From contig NZ_CP094656.1 of assembly GCF_030643805.1 (NCBI RefSeq), forward strand, positions 3,906,001 through 3,970,000: a stretch of 64,000 bases of DNA, in the 5' to 3' direction. The DNA is from Alkalihalobacillus sp. AL-G. Its GTDB lineage: Bacteria; Bacillota; Bacilli; Bacillales; Fictibacillaceae. Shown here piece after piece: positions 20,338 to 30,024 of this stretch (positions within the stretch are counted from its first letter, which is position 1; every line of letters begins with the position of its first letter). The position numbers were made by a program, and so were the translations under genes. The notes below the pieces were generated by a model. It did not search any database and had not been told where the DNA came from. It saw only the letters and a list, made by a program, of their open reading frames with translations.

Positions 20338-20494
20338 CATCCAGTATAAGAAGGCGGCTTTTATATGAAATGGACTCGTCTCGACTGTTAATTTCGATCT
20401 ATCAGCGTTTCGCCTGATTTATGGTCAGCTTATTTCTATTTTTCATCGATGATACACGTGTAAATGTAGAAGCCCTTATAGAATAGGGGCCCAT

Positions 20495-22957
20495 TTAGGG
20501 GAGCAGGATGTCAACCGTTGTTCCGTCCTGCTCACTACTTGAAAATTGAATCGATCCTTTGTGATCCTTAATAATTTTGAAACTGATCATCAGCCCTAAG
20601 CCGGTACCTTTTTCCTTCGTTGTATAAAACGGCTCACCTAGTCTGGTCAACAGCTCTTTTGGAATTCCAGGACCTTGGTCTCGAATCCGGATCAATAACT
20701 GCCCTGTGTCGGTTTTCTTGCAGCTGATATAGATCTTCCCTCCATCTGGCATAACCTCAATTGCATTTTTGATCAGATTGATGAATACCTGCTTGATTTG
20801 GTTTTCCTCACACTCAATTTCTTCGTTCGCCGCTTCAAGGTCTGTTACGAAGCGAATATTGTTCATGTTGGCCTGTCCTTCAAGAAGCTTCAGGACATGG
20901 CGAATCATCGAACCGATTGGTTTCTTTTCATAGCTGATACTTTGCGGCTTGGCTAAAACGAGAAGTTCACTGATGATCAGTTCGATTCGATCCATTTCTG
21001 ATAAGATAATTTGATAATACTGTTCCTTCGCACCGAGCCCAAGCCTCATCATTTGAATAAAACCTTTTATTGATGTTAACGGATTTCGGATTTCATGTGC
21101 GACTGCAGCTGCAAGCTCCCCAACGACTGTCAGTTTTTCGGACCTTCTTAGCATCTCCTCAGAACGCTTTTCATCTGAAATGTCCCTTAAAATGCCATAC
21201 ATGCCAATAATGATATTGTCTACGATCATTGGGAAACCTATTACTCTGACATTTATGATTACGCCATCTTTACGCAGCATCCGTTTCTCAAATTCAATCG
21301 GCTTTCCTTTAAAGATCTGTTTATAATTTGTTACGATTTCAGTTCTTTCCTCTGGTAAAAGAAAATCCGTGTATGATTTTCCGATTTGTTCTTCCTTCGT
21401 ATACCCTGTTATTTTTTCAATTGCGGGGTTGACACTCGTCAGTTCCCCTTTTAAATTGATAGAATAAATTCCATCAGGATTATGTTGAAAAAGAGACCGG
21501 TAGCGGCGTTCACTTTGTTGTAACGATCTTTTCGCACGATTCTTTTCGGTTTCATCCCTGAACACAGCTAGAACATACGTTTTGCCTTTATGCTTAATCG
21601 GGATCGATTTCCCTTCCATTTCAAGAATATCCCCATCAGGGCGAACGATTTTCATCGGAAACAATCGTTCAAAGCGAAGCCCGCCCATCACATGTTGAAC
21701 ACGTTCTCTAGACTCAACCTGATGCTGAATATGAATGAATTTTGAGATTTCCTTTCCGATTACATCCTGTTTGTTTTTTACACCGAGCATTTTGATAGCG
21801 ACATCGTTCACATAGACGATTCGATTTGAATCATGAAGACAGATCGGGTCTGGTGAATTTTCAACTAGTTGACGATACCGATGTTCAGATTCCTGAAGCG
21901 CCTCCTGAGTCCTTTTTAGGTCGGAAATGTTCCTTGCGACTCCGTACGCACCAGAGAGCTTCCCATCGATAAAAATCGGAATGTGACGGAAATGAAACTC
22001 GATGTCCTTACCCGATTTCGGTTTTAAAAGCATCTCACAAGAGACCCTTCTCCCTTTCTTAACCTCCTCTAAACAGATGATCGCTGCCCGATCCTTCGAA
22101 GACAATAGATGCTTCTCAAAGCTTTTACCGATCAACTCTTCCTTTTTATAGCCAATTGCCGCGACTACTGCAGGATTTACATCGATAATCGTACCTTCTA
22201 GATCAATTGAAAAGATGGGAACCGAGTTTTGATAAAATAATGATTCATATTGCTGATAGGTCCGTTCAATCAGCTGTTCATTCAGCTTTCGCTCATGGAT
22301 ATCACGTGTAATTGATAATACCGCGATGCCATTAGTGTGGAATGGAATGATTTTGCAAGTCGATTCACTCCATCGGTACTCCCCATTAGAATGCAACATT
22401 CTATATTCAATCGGTGGGGTTTCACCGGCTTTTTTTAACTTCTCAAAATTATCAAGGATTTTCGTGCGATCCTCTGGATGCACGTAATCGACATCTAACT
22501 TCCCAATCAAACCTTGGACCTTATACCCGTAAAGCTTATGGATAGATGGCGAGGCATAAATATAACGACCCTCGAGATCATGAATGGCTATCTTATCCGC
22601 TGCAAAATCCGCAAGAAACGTTGGGTTGTTCAGTTCACATTGTATTTTTGATAAGACGTCAATCCTACCATTCTCTCTTAGGTAGTAACAGACAGAAACA
22701 TCAAGGCCTGTTTGATTCGGTTTCAAAGCAACTGAATGCTGCCACTCCCCATTATTTATTGAATTGAATTCTATGACAGGAAAAAAGTGTGTAACCTTCT
22801 CCCCGATTAATTCCCTATAATCGGTCTCTAGTAAATCCATCATAGCTTGATTCGCATAGACAATCCTAGAGTCATTGTCCAACTGGATAAACCCATCCGT
22901 AATGCAGTCCAAAAGGGATTGATCAAACTCTAACGATACCGCTGACATCCGTTCCAC
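20495..22957 (-). CDS. Multi-PAS sensor histidine kinase (sporulation-kinase-like)
   Basis: Soluble histidine kinase of about 820 residues with no membrane segment. Five PAS domains in tandem occupy about residues 10-600 (for example ITDGFIQLDNDSRIVYANQA and SPDPICLHDSNRIVYVNDV), with PAC-type ends such as ISRDIHERK-like joints. Then HisKA with phospho-acceptor His in AAAVAHEIRNPLTSIKGF (about 610-675) and HATPase_c with N-box NLIKNAIEV, DQGPGIPKE and KGTGLGL. The architecture resembles KinA/KinE-type phosphorelay kinases. I take GTG at 22957 (AAAGGAG 9 bp upstream). No response regulator is nearby, so it is an orphan that may feed Spo0F; that is inference. Confidence 0.9.
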   Translation of the reverse strand: MERMSAVSLEFDQSLLDCITDGFIQLDNDSRIVYANQAMMDLLETDYRELIGEKVTHFFPVIEFNSINNGEWQHSVALKPNQTGLDVSVCYYLRENGRIDVLSKIQCELNNPTFLADFAADKIAIHDLEGRYIYASPSIHKLYGYKVQGLIGKLDVDYVHPEDRTKILDNFEKLKKAGETPPIEYRMLHSNGEYRWSESTCKIIPFHTNGIAVLSITRDIHERKLNEQLIERTYQQYESLFYQNSVPIFSIDLEGTIIDVNPAVVAAIGYKKEELIGKSFEKHLLSSKDRAAIICLEEVKKGRRVSCEMLLKPKSGKDIEFHFRHIPIFIDGKLSGAYGVARNISDLKRTQEALQESEHRYRQLVENSPDPICLHDSNRIVYVNDVAIKMLGVKNKQDVIGKEISKFIHIQHQVESRERVQHVMGGLRFERLFPMKIVRPDGDILEMEGKSIPIKHKGKTYVLAVFRDETEKNRAKRSLQQSERRYRSLFQHNPDGIYSINLKGELTSVNPAIEKITGYTKEEQIGKSYTDFLLPEERTEIVTNYKQIFKGKPIEFEKRMLRKDGVIINVRVIGFPMIVDNIIIGMYGILRDISDEKRSEEMLRRSEKLTVVGELAAAVAHEIRNPLTSIKGFIQMMRLGLGAKEQYYQIILSEMDRIELIISELLVLAKPQSISYEKKPIGSMIRHVLKLLEGQANMNNIRFVTDLEAANEEIECEENQIKQVFINLIKNAIEVMPDGGKIYISCKKTDTGQLLIRIRDQGPGIPKELLTRLGEPFYTTKEKGTGLGLMISFKIIKDHKGSIQFSSSEQDGTTVDILLP

Positions 22958-22982
22958 TATACACTTCTCCTTTAAAAGGTTG

Positions 22983-23033
22983 TTCAAAAAGGATCAGACC
23001 GGACTCATGGATTCCATTACCCCTTTTGAACAC
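22983..23033. repeat. Inverted repeat in the kinase leader
   Basis: GTTCAAAAAGG at the left pairs with CCCTTTTGAAC at the right around a ~28-base loop. GTTCAAAAA also marks the ends of other intergenic repeats in this window (806, 47868), so this may be a remnant of that family. Otherwise 22958-23170 shows nothing I can name. Confidence 0.45.
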
Positions 23034-23174
23034 ATCTCTAATTAAAACTCTTCTAATCTAAATATTAGACCTTTAGACAGCTTTTTCCTTTATTTGTCGA
23101 GATAACCAACATTTTTTACCACTTTTAATTAGGCACATTGTCCTGCACGGGGTGGAATAGATTTAAAACGAATC

Positions 23175-23231
23175 AAAAAGTAGACTGACCCATCGTGTAC
23201 CTGATCCCCGCCACATAGCAGGTGTCAGTCT
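23175..23231 (-). terminator. Intrinsic terminator after speB
   Basis: AGACTGAC at 23182-23189 pairs with GTCAGTCT at 23224-23231, with an inner ACCTG/CAGGT stem. The minus-strand 3' side runs into ACTTTTTGATT. It lies 70 bp past the speB stop. Confidence 0.75.
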
Positions 23232-23303
23232 TTATTACACTCTGAGTCAGCCTCATTTTTCTGATTTTCAGTTAGAGCTCATCTGCCTTAAAGGTCGATA
23301 CCG

Positions 23304-24176
23304 TCATTTCACCCATCCAAGCAGCATTTCGCGGATAAACTTGCTGGCAGCGATCGGTGTTTGTTCTGTCGGATCATAGATTGGTGCAACCTCGACAAGA
23401 TCGGCACCGATGACGTTGACATTTGAGTTTGCAATTAAGTGAATCGCCTCAAGCAGCTCTTTTGAAGTGATACCGCCAGCTTCAGCTGTACCTGTTCCTG
23501 GTGCGTGGGCCGGATCGAGTACATCAATATCGATCGTTACATACACATTTCGCCCTTTTATCTTAGGTAAGGTTTTCTTCAACGGTTCCGCTACATCGAA
23601 TTTCGTCATATGCATTCCCGATTCTTTAGCATATTGAAATTCCTCCTGCATGCCGGATCGGATACCAAACGAGTATACATTTTCCGGTCCAATCAATTCA
23701 CACGCTTTTCGGATCGGTGTCGAGTGTGAGAGTGGCTCGCCTTCGTATTCCTCTCTTAGGTCGGCATGGGCATCGATATGAATGATTGCGAAGTCGTCGT
23801 ACTTTTTATGCAATGCTTTAAAAATTGGCCATGATACGAGATGCTCGCCGCCGATTCCTAGCGGGAACTTCCCGGCATCGAGGATTTTAGTGACGTATTC
23901 CTCGATCATATCAATACTTTTTTGCGGGTTTCCGAACGGCAGAGGAATATCTCCCGCATCATAATAGTTTACATCCTCTAAAACTCGATCCAAGTATGGG
24001 CTGTATTCTTCTAGACCTAATGAAACCTCACGAATTCGTGCAGGACCAAAGCGTGAGCCCGGTCGGAAGCTGACCGTCCAGTCCATCGGCACCCCGTAAA
24101 TGACAGCCTTACTTTCTTCTATACTCGGATGACTTTTAATAAACACATTACCTGAGTATGCCTCTTCAAAACGCAT
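23304..24176 (-). CDS. speB: Agmatinase
   Basis: Binuclear manganese ureohydrolase that turns agmatine into putrescine and urea. 290 residues, the Bacillus SpeB length. Metal-ligand motifs are complete: GIGGEHLVSWP (His), IHIDAHADLR (Asp-x-His-x-Asp) and TIDIDVLDPAHAPGTGTAEAGG-type block (two Asp). Start ATG at 24176 has AGGAGGGTC upstream. It sits 11 bp behind speE, forming the two-gene polyamine operon found across Bacillus. Confidence 0.96.
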   Translation of the reverse strand: MRFEEAYSGNVFIKSHPSIEESKAVIYGVPMDWTVSFRPGSRFGPARIREVSLGLEEYSPYLDRVLEDVNYYDAGDIPLPFGNPQKSIDMIEEYVTKILDAGKFPLGIGGEHLVSWPIFKALHKKYDDFAIIHIDAHADLREEYEGEPLSHSTPIRKACELIGPENVYSFGIRSGMQEEFQYAKESGMHMTKFDVAEPLKKTLPKIKGRNVYVTIDIDVLDPAHAPGTGTAEAGGITSKELLEAIHLIANSNVNVIGADLVEVAPIYDPTEQTPIAASKFIREMLLGWVK

Positions 24177-24187
24177 GAAAGACCCTC

Positions 24188-25015
24188 CTATTCGACGAGT
24201 TCACGGACAAACCTTGGCAGTGCAAAGGATGCAGCGTGAAGCTCTTTCGTATAATATTTCGTATCGATTTCAACAAAGCGATCGGCTTCCACTTTCAATG
24301 GATCGTATTTTTTCGAGGCAATCGTAAACGTCCAAAGGCCGCTTGGGTACGTAGGAATGTTCGCTGTATACAAGCGAGTTATCGGGAATATTTCCTTCAC
24401 ATCGCGAAAAACTTGGGAAATCAGATCTGCCTTGAACCAAGGATTGTCTGTCTGCGCGACCAATATCCCTTCTTCTTTTAACGCTTTAGAAATCCCCTCA
24501 TAAAACCCCTTTTCAAATAGCTTGACCGCCGGGCCGACTGGTTCTGTCGAATCAACCATGATGACATCATAGGCGTTTTCACTTTTAGCGATATGCATGA
24601 ATCCGTCATCCACCTTCACTTCGACACGCGGATCATCGAGATCACCAGCGATTCCAGGCAAATACTTTTTCGAATACTCGATGACTTTTCCATCAATCTC
24701 AACGAGCACTGCTTTTTCTACGGAAGGATGCTTTAAGACCTCACGAATGACACCGCCGTCTCCTCCACCGACTACAAGGACATGCTTTGGCTCAGGATGG
24801 GTGAAAAGCGGAACATGAGCGACCATTTCATGATAGACGAATTCATCCTTTTCGGTTGTCATCACCATTCCATCGAGAACGAGCATATTTCCGAATTCTT
24901 CTGTATCAATCATGTCGAGCCGTTGAAAATCGGTTTGCTCTGTATGTAGAGTCCGTTTTATTTTGGCGGTAATTCCAAACTTTTCCGTTTGCTTTTCTGT
25001 ATACCATAATTCCAT
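24188..25015 (-). CDS. speE: Spermidine synthase
   Basis: Transfers aminopropyl from decarboxylated S-adenosylmethionine to putrescine. 275 residues. N-terminal beta domain starting [19 protein letters not shown]; Rossmann domain with [18 protein letters not shown] (cofactor loop), VEIDGKVI, and the catalytic [21 protein letters not shown] is the conserved late block. ATG at 25015 follows GAGGTGATCCAC. First gene of the speE-speB operon. Confidence 0.96.
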   Translation of the reverse strand: MELWYTEKQTEKFGITAKIKRTLHTEQTDFQRLDMIDTEEFGNMLVLDGMVMTTEKDEFVYHEMVAHVPLFTHPEPKHVLVVGGGDGGVIREVLKHPSVEKAVLVEIDGKVIEYSKKYLPGIAGDLDDPRVEVKVDDGFMHIAKSENAYDVIMVDSTEPVGPAVKLFEKGFYEGISKALKEEGILVAQTDNPWFKADLISQVFRDVKEIFPITRLYTANIPTYPSGLWTFTIASKKYDPLKVEADRFVEIDTKYYTKELHAASFALPRFVRELVE

Positions 25016-25467
25016 GTGGATCACCTCAAATTTATTTTAATAGACGGTCTATTTGAAACTTATTTAAGCATTTTAACATAGTCCACCTGTCGTATTCGAG
25101 CAAGTGAATATCAACTGGTCGTATGTGTTGATTTCGCCCGTACTTCAGCGGAACATTATCTCTTATTTTCATAACGTGCAAGAAAAGTATACTCGAATCG
25201 GTGATTTTTTCAACTACTTTATGTGCCCCTCGTCTATTTTTGATAGTTTGCGGTTCCGCATCGACATATATTAGGGAAAAAACAACCCTTGGCAGGGTCT
25301 ATTTCCGATAATTCGGCCGCGAATCCAATTAATTCGGCCACGGGTAGTAAAAATGACATAAAATTTGATCAAAGGCGCATTAAGAGGCTTATATATCACA
25401 ATTCCACCGTTTAGAAATGGCGAAACCCTCCCATACTAGTAAAAGGATAAGGAGGGGGATTTGCCTT
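25016..25467. other. Divergent intergenic region between speE and pbpG
   Basis: Gene-free stretch of about 450 bp that must hold both divergent promoters. The only feature I can point to is the short tandem array at 25310-25352. No clear sigma-A promoter, riboswitch or coding frame stands out. Confidence 0.5.
25310..25352. repeat. Two tandem 21-bp repeats upstream of pbpG
   Basis: AATTCGGCC occurs at 25310 and again at 25331, 21 bp apart, in units resembling AATTCGGCCRCGRRTC. Same period and style as the other short intergenic arrays in the window. Confidence 0.6.
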
Positions 25468-27546
25468 ATGGAAATCATAACCGCCGATGGCTTGATGAAA
25501 ACGTGGAGATGGGTCTGGCTTTGGCTTCGTACCCTATTATTATTTTCCCTTCCGATCGTTTTAATCGGCATGGCTTTTTTAATCTATATACATATACTCG
25601 GTCCACCGCCGTTGCAAGTCCCACAGACAACGGTTTTTTATGGTGCAGACGGAACGATTATCGGCGAAAATGAACCATCTGGCCACAACCGATACTGGGT
25701 CAAGCTTGACGACGTTTCACCTAACATGATCGATGCCACCATTGCAATTGAGGATAGAGGATTTTTCGAGCACAATGGATTTGATTATAAAAGGATCGCC
25801 GCTGCCTTAATTGCAGATATAAAAGCAGGGGCAAAGGTTCAAGGAGCAAGTACGATTACCCAGCAATACTCTCGGAATCTATTTTTAGTTCCGGATAAAA
25901 CGTGGGAACGAAAGCTGAAGGAAGCTTATTATACTGCGAGAATTGAGGCCAATTATACGAAAGATGAAATTCTCCAAGGTTATTTAAATACGATTTACTA
26001 CGGGCACGGAAATTACGGGATTGAAGCCGCAGCCAGGTATTATTTTGGAAAGTCTTCCGAAGATCTGAACATTGCGGAAGCCAGTTTGCTCGCCGGGGTT
26101 CCAAAGGGCCCTTCCTACTATAGTCCAGTCGACCATTTTAAAAAGTCAAAGGAACGTCAGCAAATTGTCCTCGATGCGATGGTCGATACGGATAAAATCA
26201 CTCGTAAACAAGCAGAAGTGGCCTATCAACAACCGCTTGAAATCATTGGAAAAAGCTCGTTACCAAAAGATAAGGCCTCTTATTTTCAAGATTCGGTCGA
26301 GTATATTCTTAAAAACGAAATAGGAATTGATAAGGATAAAGTGAAGCTCGGGGGCTATCATGTCTATACGACGCTTGATGCAGACATGCAGAAAAAGGCG
26401 GAGCAATGGGTTGAAAAAGTGATCCCGAATACGTCAAGCATCCAAGTTGCTCTCGTTGCGATGGACCCGAGATCCGGGAACGTAAAGGCGATGGTCGGAG
26501 GAAGGTCGTACGCTGAGAGCTCTTACAACCGGGCAACCCAGGCAAGGCGTGCACCGGGATCAACATTCAAACCATTTTTATATTATGCAGCACTTAAAAA
26601 TGGATTTACACCTTCGACCGTTTTACGAAGTGAAGAAACGACATTCCGGACCAGTGAAGCAAAAAGCTATACCCCACAGAACTTTGGAAACCTTTATGCA
26701 AACGATGACATTACGATGGCACAAGCAGTGGCATTATCTGACAACGTATACGCGGTAAAAACCAATCTGTTCGTTGGACCTGAAAAACTTGTTGATGCGG
26801 CGAAAAAGCTCGGTATCGAAAGTAAGCTTGCCCCGATCCCGTCGCTTGCCCTAGGTACAAAGCCGGTCGGAGTACTTGAAATGGTGTCTGCGTATGGTGT
26901 CTTTGCTAACAATGGAAAAAGGGCCGAGCCTGGTTTCATTACAAAGATCGTCGATTACAAAGGAGACGTGATCTATGAACGAGAGACCGAAGAGACTCAA
27001 ATCATCGAACCTAAATATGCTTACGTGATGACAGACCTTTTACGCGGCGTATTTGATGAACGGTTGAACGACTATTCGAGAGTCACTGGTGCGTCGGTCA
27101 GCCACCTGATTACACGGCCAACAGCTGGCAAAACCGGGACGACGAATTATGATAGCTGGGTGATCGGCTATACTCCGAAGCTCGTTACCGGGGTTTGGAC
27201 TGGGTATGACAAAGGAAAACAGATTCATCCATTCAATGATATGTTGTATTCAAAGAACATCTGGGCTCATTTTATGGATGATGCGTTAGAGGATACACCA
27301 GTAGGAAAATTTCAAAAACCCGATGGCGTTGTCGGCGTTTACGTCAACCCGGATAATGGATTACTCGCGACAGAGGATTGTCCGGTCAAAAGGCTTTCAT
27401 ACTACATCGCCGGAACAGAACCGACTGAATATTGTAAGGAACACTTGCCAAACCAGCATCAGGAAAAAGATAACACTCGTGAGAATTTGAAAAAAGAGGA
27501 CGCTGGGTTGTTCAAGGGAATTTGGAATTGGTTAAAAGGCGACTGA
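25468..27546 (+). CDS. pbpG: Class A penicillin-binding protein (PBP2d/PbpG)
   Basis: Bifunctional peptidoglycan glycosyltransferase-transpeptidase; in B. subtilis PbpG acts in the forespore with PbpF for spore cell-wall primordium. 692 residues (B. subtilis 691). One signal-anchor at about 20-45. GT51 motifs: IEDRGFFEHNGFD, GASTITQQ and RKLKEAYYTARIE. Transpeptidase motifs: SxxK as PGSTFKPF, SDN in ALSDNVYA, KTG in GKTGTTNYDSW. Start ATG at 25468 with AAGGAGGGGG 9 bp upstream; an earlier in-frame start at 25417 has no binding site. Confidence 0.95.
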   Translation: MEIITADGLMKTWRWVWLWLRTLLLFSLPIVLIGMAFLIYIHILGPPPLQVPQTTVFYGADGTIIGENEPSGHNRYWVKLDDVSPNMIDATIAIEDRGFFEHNGFDYKRIAAALIADIKAGAKVQGASTITQQYSRNLFLVPDKTWERKLKEAYYTARIEANYTKDEILQGYLNTIYYGHGNYGIEAAARYYFGKSSEDLNIAEASLLAGVPKGPSYYSPVDHFKKSKERQQIVLDAMVDTDKITRKQAEVAYQQPLEIIGKSSLPKDKASYFQDSVEYILKNEIGIDKDKVKLGGYHVYTTLDADMQKKAEQWVEKVIPNTSSIQVALVAMDPRSGNVKAMVGGRSYAESSYNRATQARRAPGSTFKPFLYYAALKNGFTPSTVLRSEETTFRTSEAKSYTPQNFGNLYANDDITMAQAVALSDNVYAVKTNLFVGPEKLVDAAKKLGIESKLAPIPSLALGTKPVGVLEMVSAYGVFANNGKRAEPGFITKIVDYKGDVIYERETEETQIIEPKYAYVMTDLLRGVFDERLNDYSRVTGASVSHLITRPTAGKTGTTNYDSWVIGYTPKLVTGVWTGYDKGKQIHPFNDMLYSKNIWAHFMDDALEDTPVGKFQKPDGVVGVYVNPDNGLLATEDCPVKRLSYYIAGTEPTEYCKEHLPNQHQEKDNTRENLKKEDAGLFKGIWNWLKGD

Positions 27547-27612
27547 TTGGGGCTGAAGTAAACCAAGTAGCTGGGCTCGGTTATTTCCATGTAATGTCTT
27601 ACCAATAAATGA

Positions 27613-27648
27613 AAACGGGGCTAACCCATTATGAGTCAGCCCCGCTTT
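27613..27648 (+). terminator. Intrinsic terminator after pbpG
   Basis: AACGGGGCTAAC pairs with GTCAGCCCCG, followed by CTTTCG. GC-rich stem, modest T-run, about 70 bp past the stop. Confidence 0.65.
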
Positions 27649-27780
27649 CGTGTCCTAGTAAATTGTGTGTAAAAAAGATTAACTTAAGTTTACTCCAAAT
27701 TGAAGCTATCGCACAGACCTTTCAGCCATTGTTCAAAAAAGGTTCAAAAACACGAAAAAACAGCTCTAGACATTCTAGAA

Positions 27781-28332
27781 TTAATCGTTCTCTGAAAGTG
27801 CCCCTTTTAATTCATCGCTGGATTGAGTCCAAAATTCCTCATTATGGTCAATTAGGAATTGTTTTAACAGTTGCTTCGATTTGGCATCCATATGATTGAC
27901 GACGATGCGCTTTTTCATAGCCTTATCCATATTGTTGACATGCTCTGGCATGCTTTTGTAGCCTCTTCTTGCTTCCGCATCAATTTGGAGCTCACAGCCT
28001 CCAAGACCTGCGTAGTGTGGACCTTCACCTGAGGCATCAACCATCACCCAAACCAGCCAGTACAGCTTCGGGTTCGGAGCATCCTCTCGATTTGATGTGA
28101 ACTTTATTCGTTTTTCTACAGAACTCCGGGCATGCAGGGCGCCCATATCGATGAATACTTCCTCATCCTCTGGATTGACGAACACCGGGGTCAGATTATT
28201 CAAACTGATCGTCCCTACACCATAGCCACCATGACCATCCGTAGAGTCACCGCTTAAAATTGTGAAGCCTTGCTTCGCTTTTGGCTTGTTTTCATTTTTT
28301 TTATTGTTGTTATTATTGAAGAGATCTTTCAC
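27781..28332 (-). CDS. ywhD: YwhD-family protein
   Basis: Conserved Bacillus protein of unknown function, about 183 residues. An Asn/Lys-rich start (KDLFNNNNNKKNENK) is followed by the family core: GDSTDGHGGYGVGTISL, FIDMGALHARSSVEKRIKF, LYWLVWVMVDASGEGPHYAG, and YKSMPEHVNNMDKAMKKRI. GTG at 28332 sits 8 bp after AGGAGG; a TTG two codons earlier is too close. No membrane segment or signal. It lies next to pbpG as in B. subtilis, and converges with it. Confidence 0.92.
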   Translation of the reverse strand: MKDLFNNNNNKKNENKPKAKQGFTILSGDSTDGHGGYGVGTISLNNLTPVFVNPEDEEVFIDMGALHARSSVEKRIKFTSNREDAPNPKLYWLVWVMVDASGEGPHYAGLGGCELQIDAEARRGYKSMPEHVNNMDKAMKKRIVVNHMDAKSKQLLKQFLIDHNEEFWTQSSDELKGALSEND

Positions 28333-28460
28333 GTTCAAAACCTCCTAAAGTTACAGACGAATGATTTGATTTTATCTTATCATACTAAGGGTCGTTGGAA
28401 AAAGGCTGAAGTGTGCATACTGGATGAAAATGAAATCGAATAAACTTTTATGGGATTCCC

Positions 28461-28519
28461 TTGCATTTATCATAGAAAGCGAATATTATATTGGTTGCGT
28501 CATATAAATGTTCGTATTT
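28461..28519 (+). promoter_or_regulatory. NCS2 permease promoter with two PurBox-like sites
   Basis: TTGCAT (28461-28466) and TATTAT (28484-28489) are 17 bp apart. Two inverted sites resemble the PurR box AwwwCCGAACwwT: plus-strand GAAAGCGAATATT at 28475-28487 (10 of 13) overlapping the -10, and minus-strand AAATACGAACATT at 28507-28519 (12 of 13) downstream. PurR repression would fit a purine permease. I find no purine riboswitch. Confidence 0.5.
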
Positions 28520-28533
28520 GGGGGTATTTTCTT

Positions 28534-29844
28534 ATGATATCAAGATTTTTTAAACTAGAAGAGAATGAAACAACGTTTAAAACCGAATTGATAGCTGGTT
28601 TAACAACGTTTTTAACAATGGTTTATATTATCGTAGTGAACCCAGTCATACTAAGTGATGCAGGTGCACCATTCAATGCAGTCTTTTTGGCAACAATCAT
28701 TGCAACTGTAATTGGAACACTTTGGATGGGTTTGTTCGCAAATTATCCAATTGCAATCGCACCTGGAATGGGGCTTAATGCATACTTCGCATATTCAGTC
28801 GTCGGTGGAGGGGATATATCGTATACGGTTGCCTTCGGAGCTGTTTTCGTCTCTGGTATCCTATTCGTCATTCTTTCACTGACTCCATTTAGAGAAAAAT
28901 TAATCGAAGCAATCCCGTCAAACTTGAAGTATGGAATTACAGCCGGAATTGGATTGTTCATTGCTTTTATCGGATTACGTTTGACAGGTCTCATCGTTGC
29001 ACACCCGGTCAACCTTGTCGTACTCGGAGACCTTCACTCACCTACCGTCATTCTAACGCTTGTCGGACTTGCGATTACACTCGTGTTGATGGCGTTGAAT
29101 GTAAATGGTGCATTGTTTTTTGGAATGATGGCAACTGGAGTGATCGCATATTTTACAGGTCAATTAGACTTTACAGGGAGTCCAATCGAGCTGCCTTCTG
29201 CTCCTGAAGCGTTTATTTTCGGAAGTCCGATCGCAGCTTTTACAGATATCATTCAATACGGTTTATATGCGGTCGTCTTTTCATTCTTACTGGTCACGAT
29301 CTTTGATACAACTGGAACGATGATCGGAGTTGCTGAACAAGCTGGTTTGATGAAGGGGAATAAAATGCCACGTGCTCGTCAGGCGTTATTAGCGGATTCC
29401 GTTGCAACATCGGTCGGAGCGATTTTCGGGACAAGCCCGACAAGTGCATACATCGAGTCCTCTTCAGGGGTTGCTACAGGAGGGCGTACTGGTTTGACCA
29501 ATATGGTTGTTGCAGTACTATTCATCTTGGCTGCATTCTTTTTACCGGTTGTCGAGGCCATTTCCGGACTTGCTGCGATAACTGCTCCGACGTTGATCAT
29601 TGTCGGAAGCTTTATGCTCGGCAGTCTTGCGAAAATTGACTGGAACACACTTGATGAAGCATTCCCTGCATTCCTGATCATATTGACAATGCCTTTAACC
29701 TCCAGCATTGCAACTGGAATCGCACTCGGATTTATTTCGTATCCGTTACTGAAGATTGTAAAAGGAAAATGGCGTGAAGTTCATCCGCTCGTATTGGTGT
29801 TTACAGTATTATTCTTCATCCAGCTCGCCTTTTTACCGCATTGA
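28534..29844 (+). CDS. NCS2-family purine permease (AzgA/PbuG-like)
   Basis: Proton-coupled nucleobase importer of about 436 residues with 12-14 membrane segments. Diagnostic AzgA-type stretches: FLTMVYIIVVNP, ATIIATVIGTLWMG, APGMGLNAYFAY (substrate helix), LFDTTGTMIGV-type FDTTGTMIGVAEQAG, and FGTSPTSAYIESSSGVA. These define the hypoxanthine/guanine/adenine group rather than the uracil/xanthine group. I chose ATG at 28534 (GGGGGT 9 bp upstream), which gives MISRFFKLEENETTFKTE, a usual N-terminus; the frame opens at 28450. Two PurBox-like sites cover its promoter. Confidence 0.92.
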   Translation: MISRFFKLEENETTFKTELIAGLTTFLTMVYIIVVNPVILSDAGAPFNAVFLATIIATVIGTLWMGLFANYPIAIAPGMGLNAYFAYSVVGGGDISYTVAFGAVFVSGILFVILSLTPFREKLIEAIPSNLKYGITAGIGLFIAFIGLRLTGLIVAHPVNLVVLGDLHSPTVILTLVGLAITLVLMALNVNGALFFGMMATGVIAYFTGQLDFTGSPIELPSAPEAFIFGSPIAAFTDIIQYGLYAVVFSFLLVTIFDTTGTMIGVAEQAGLMKGNKMPRARQALLADSVATSVGAIFGTSPTSAYIESSSGVATGGRTGLTNMVVAVLFILAAFFLPVVEAISGLAAITAPTLIIVGSFMLGSLAKIDWNTLDEAFPAFLIILTMPLTSSIATGIALGFISYPLLKIVKGKWREVHPLVLVFTVLFFIQLAFLPH

Positions 29845-29910
29845 TCTAGAAAACATTTTATTATGGCGCCAAATCCCATTTATGCGGGTACGGCGTCATT
29901 TGATTTAGGC

Positions 29911-29970
29911 AGATAACTGCAATAATCCGAAATGAACTGCGAAAATCGAAACTAAACTGCGAAACTGAAA
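29911..29970. repeat. Three tandem 20-bp repeats in a convergent gap
   Basis: AACTGC occurs at 29915, 29935 and 29955, exactly 20 bp apart, in units resembling ATGAACTGCGAAAATCGAAA. Core AACTGCGAAA is the reverse complement of the array at 17753-17841. Confidence 0.8.
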
Positions 29971-30024
29971 ATTCAATAACAATAAGAATAGCTCCAAGCT
30001 TCAAAGGTCTAAAGTGACCCGAGA

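Noticed and set aside
22958-23303. Gap before the PAS kinase considered as a riboswitch
   Set aside because: Only a simple inverted repeat and the speB terminator are present; no conserved aptamer blocks.
5449-29970. Short tandem repeats considered as CRISPR arrays
   Set aside because: Units are about 20 bp and directly abutting, with no unique spacers and no cas genes in the window.
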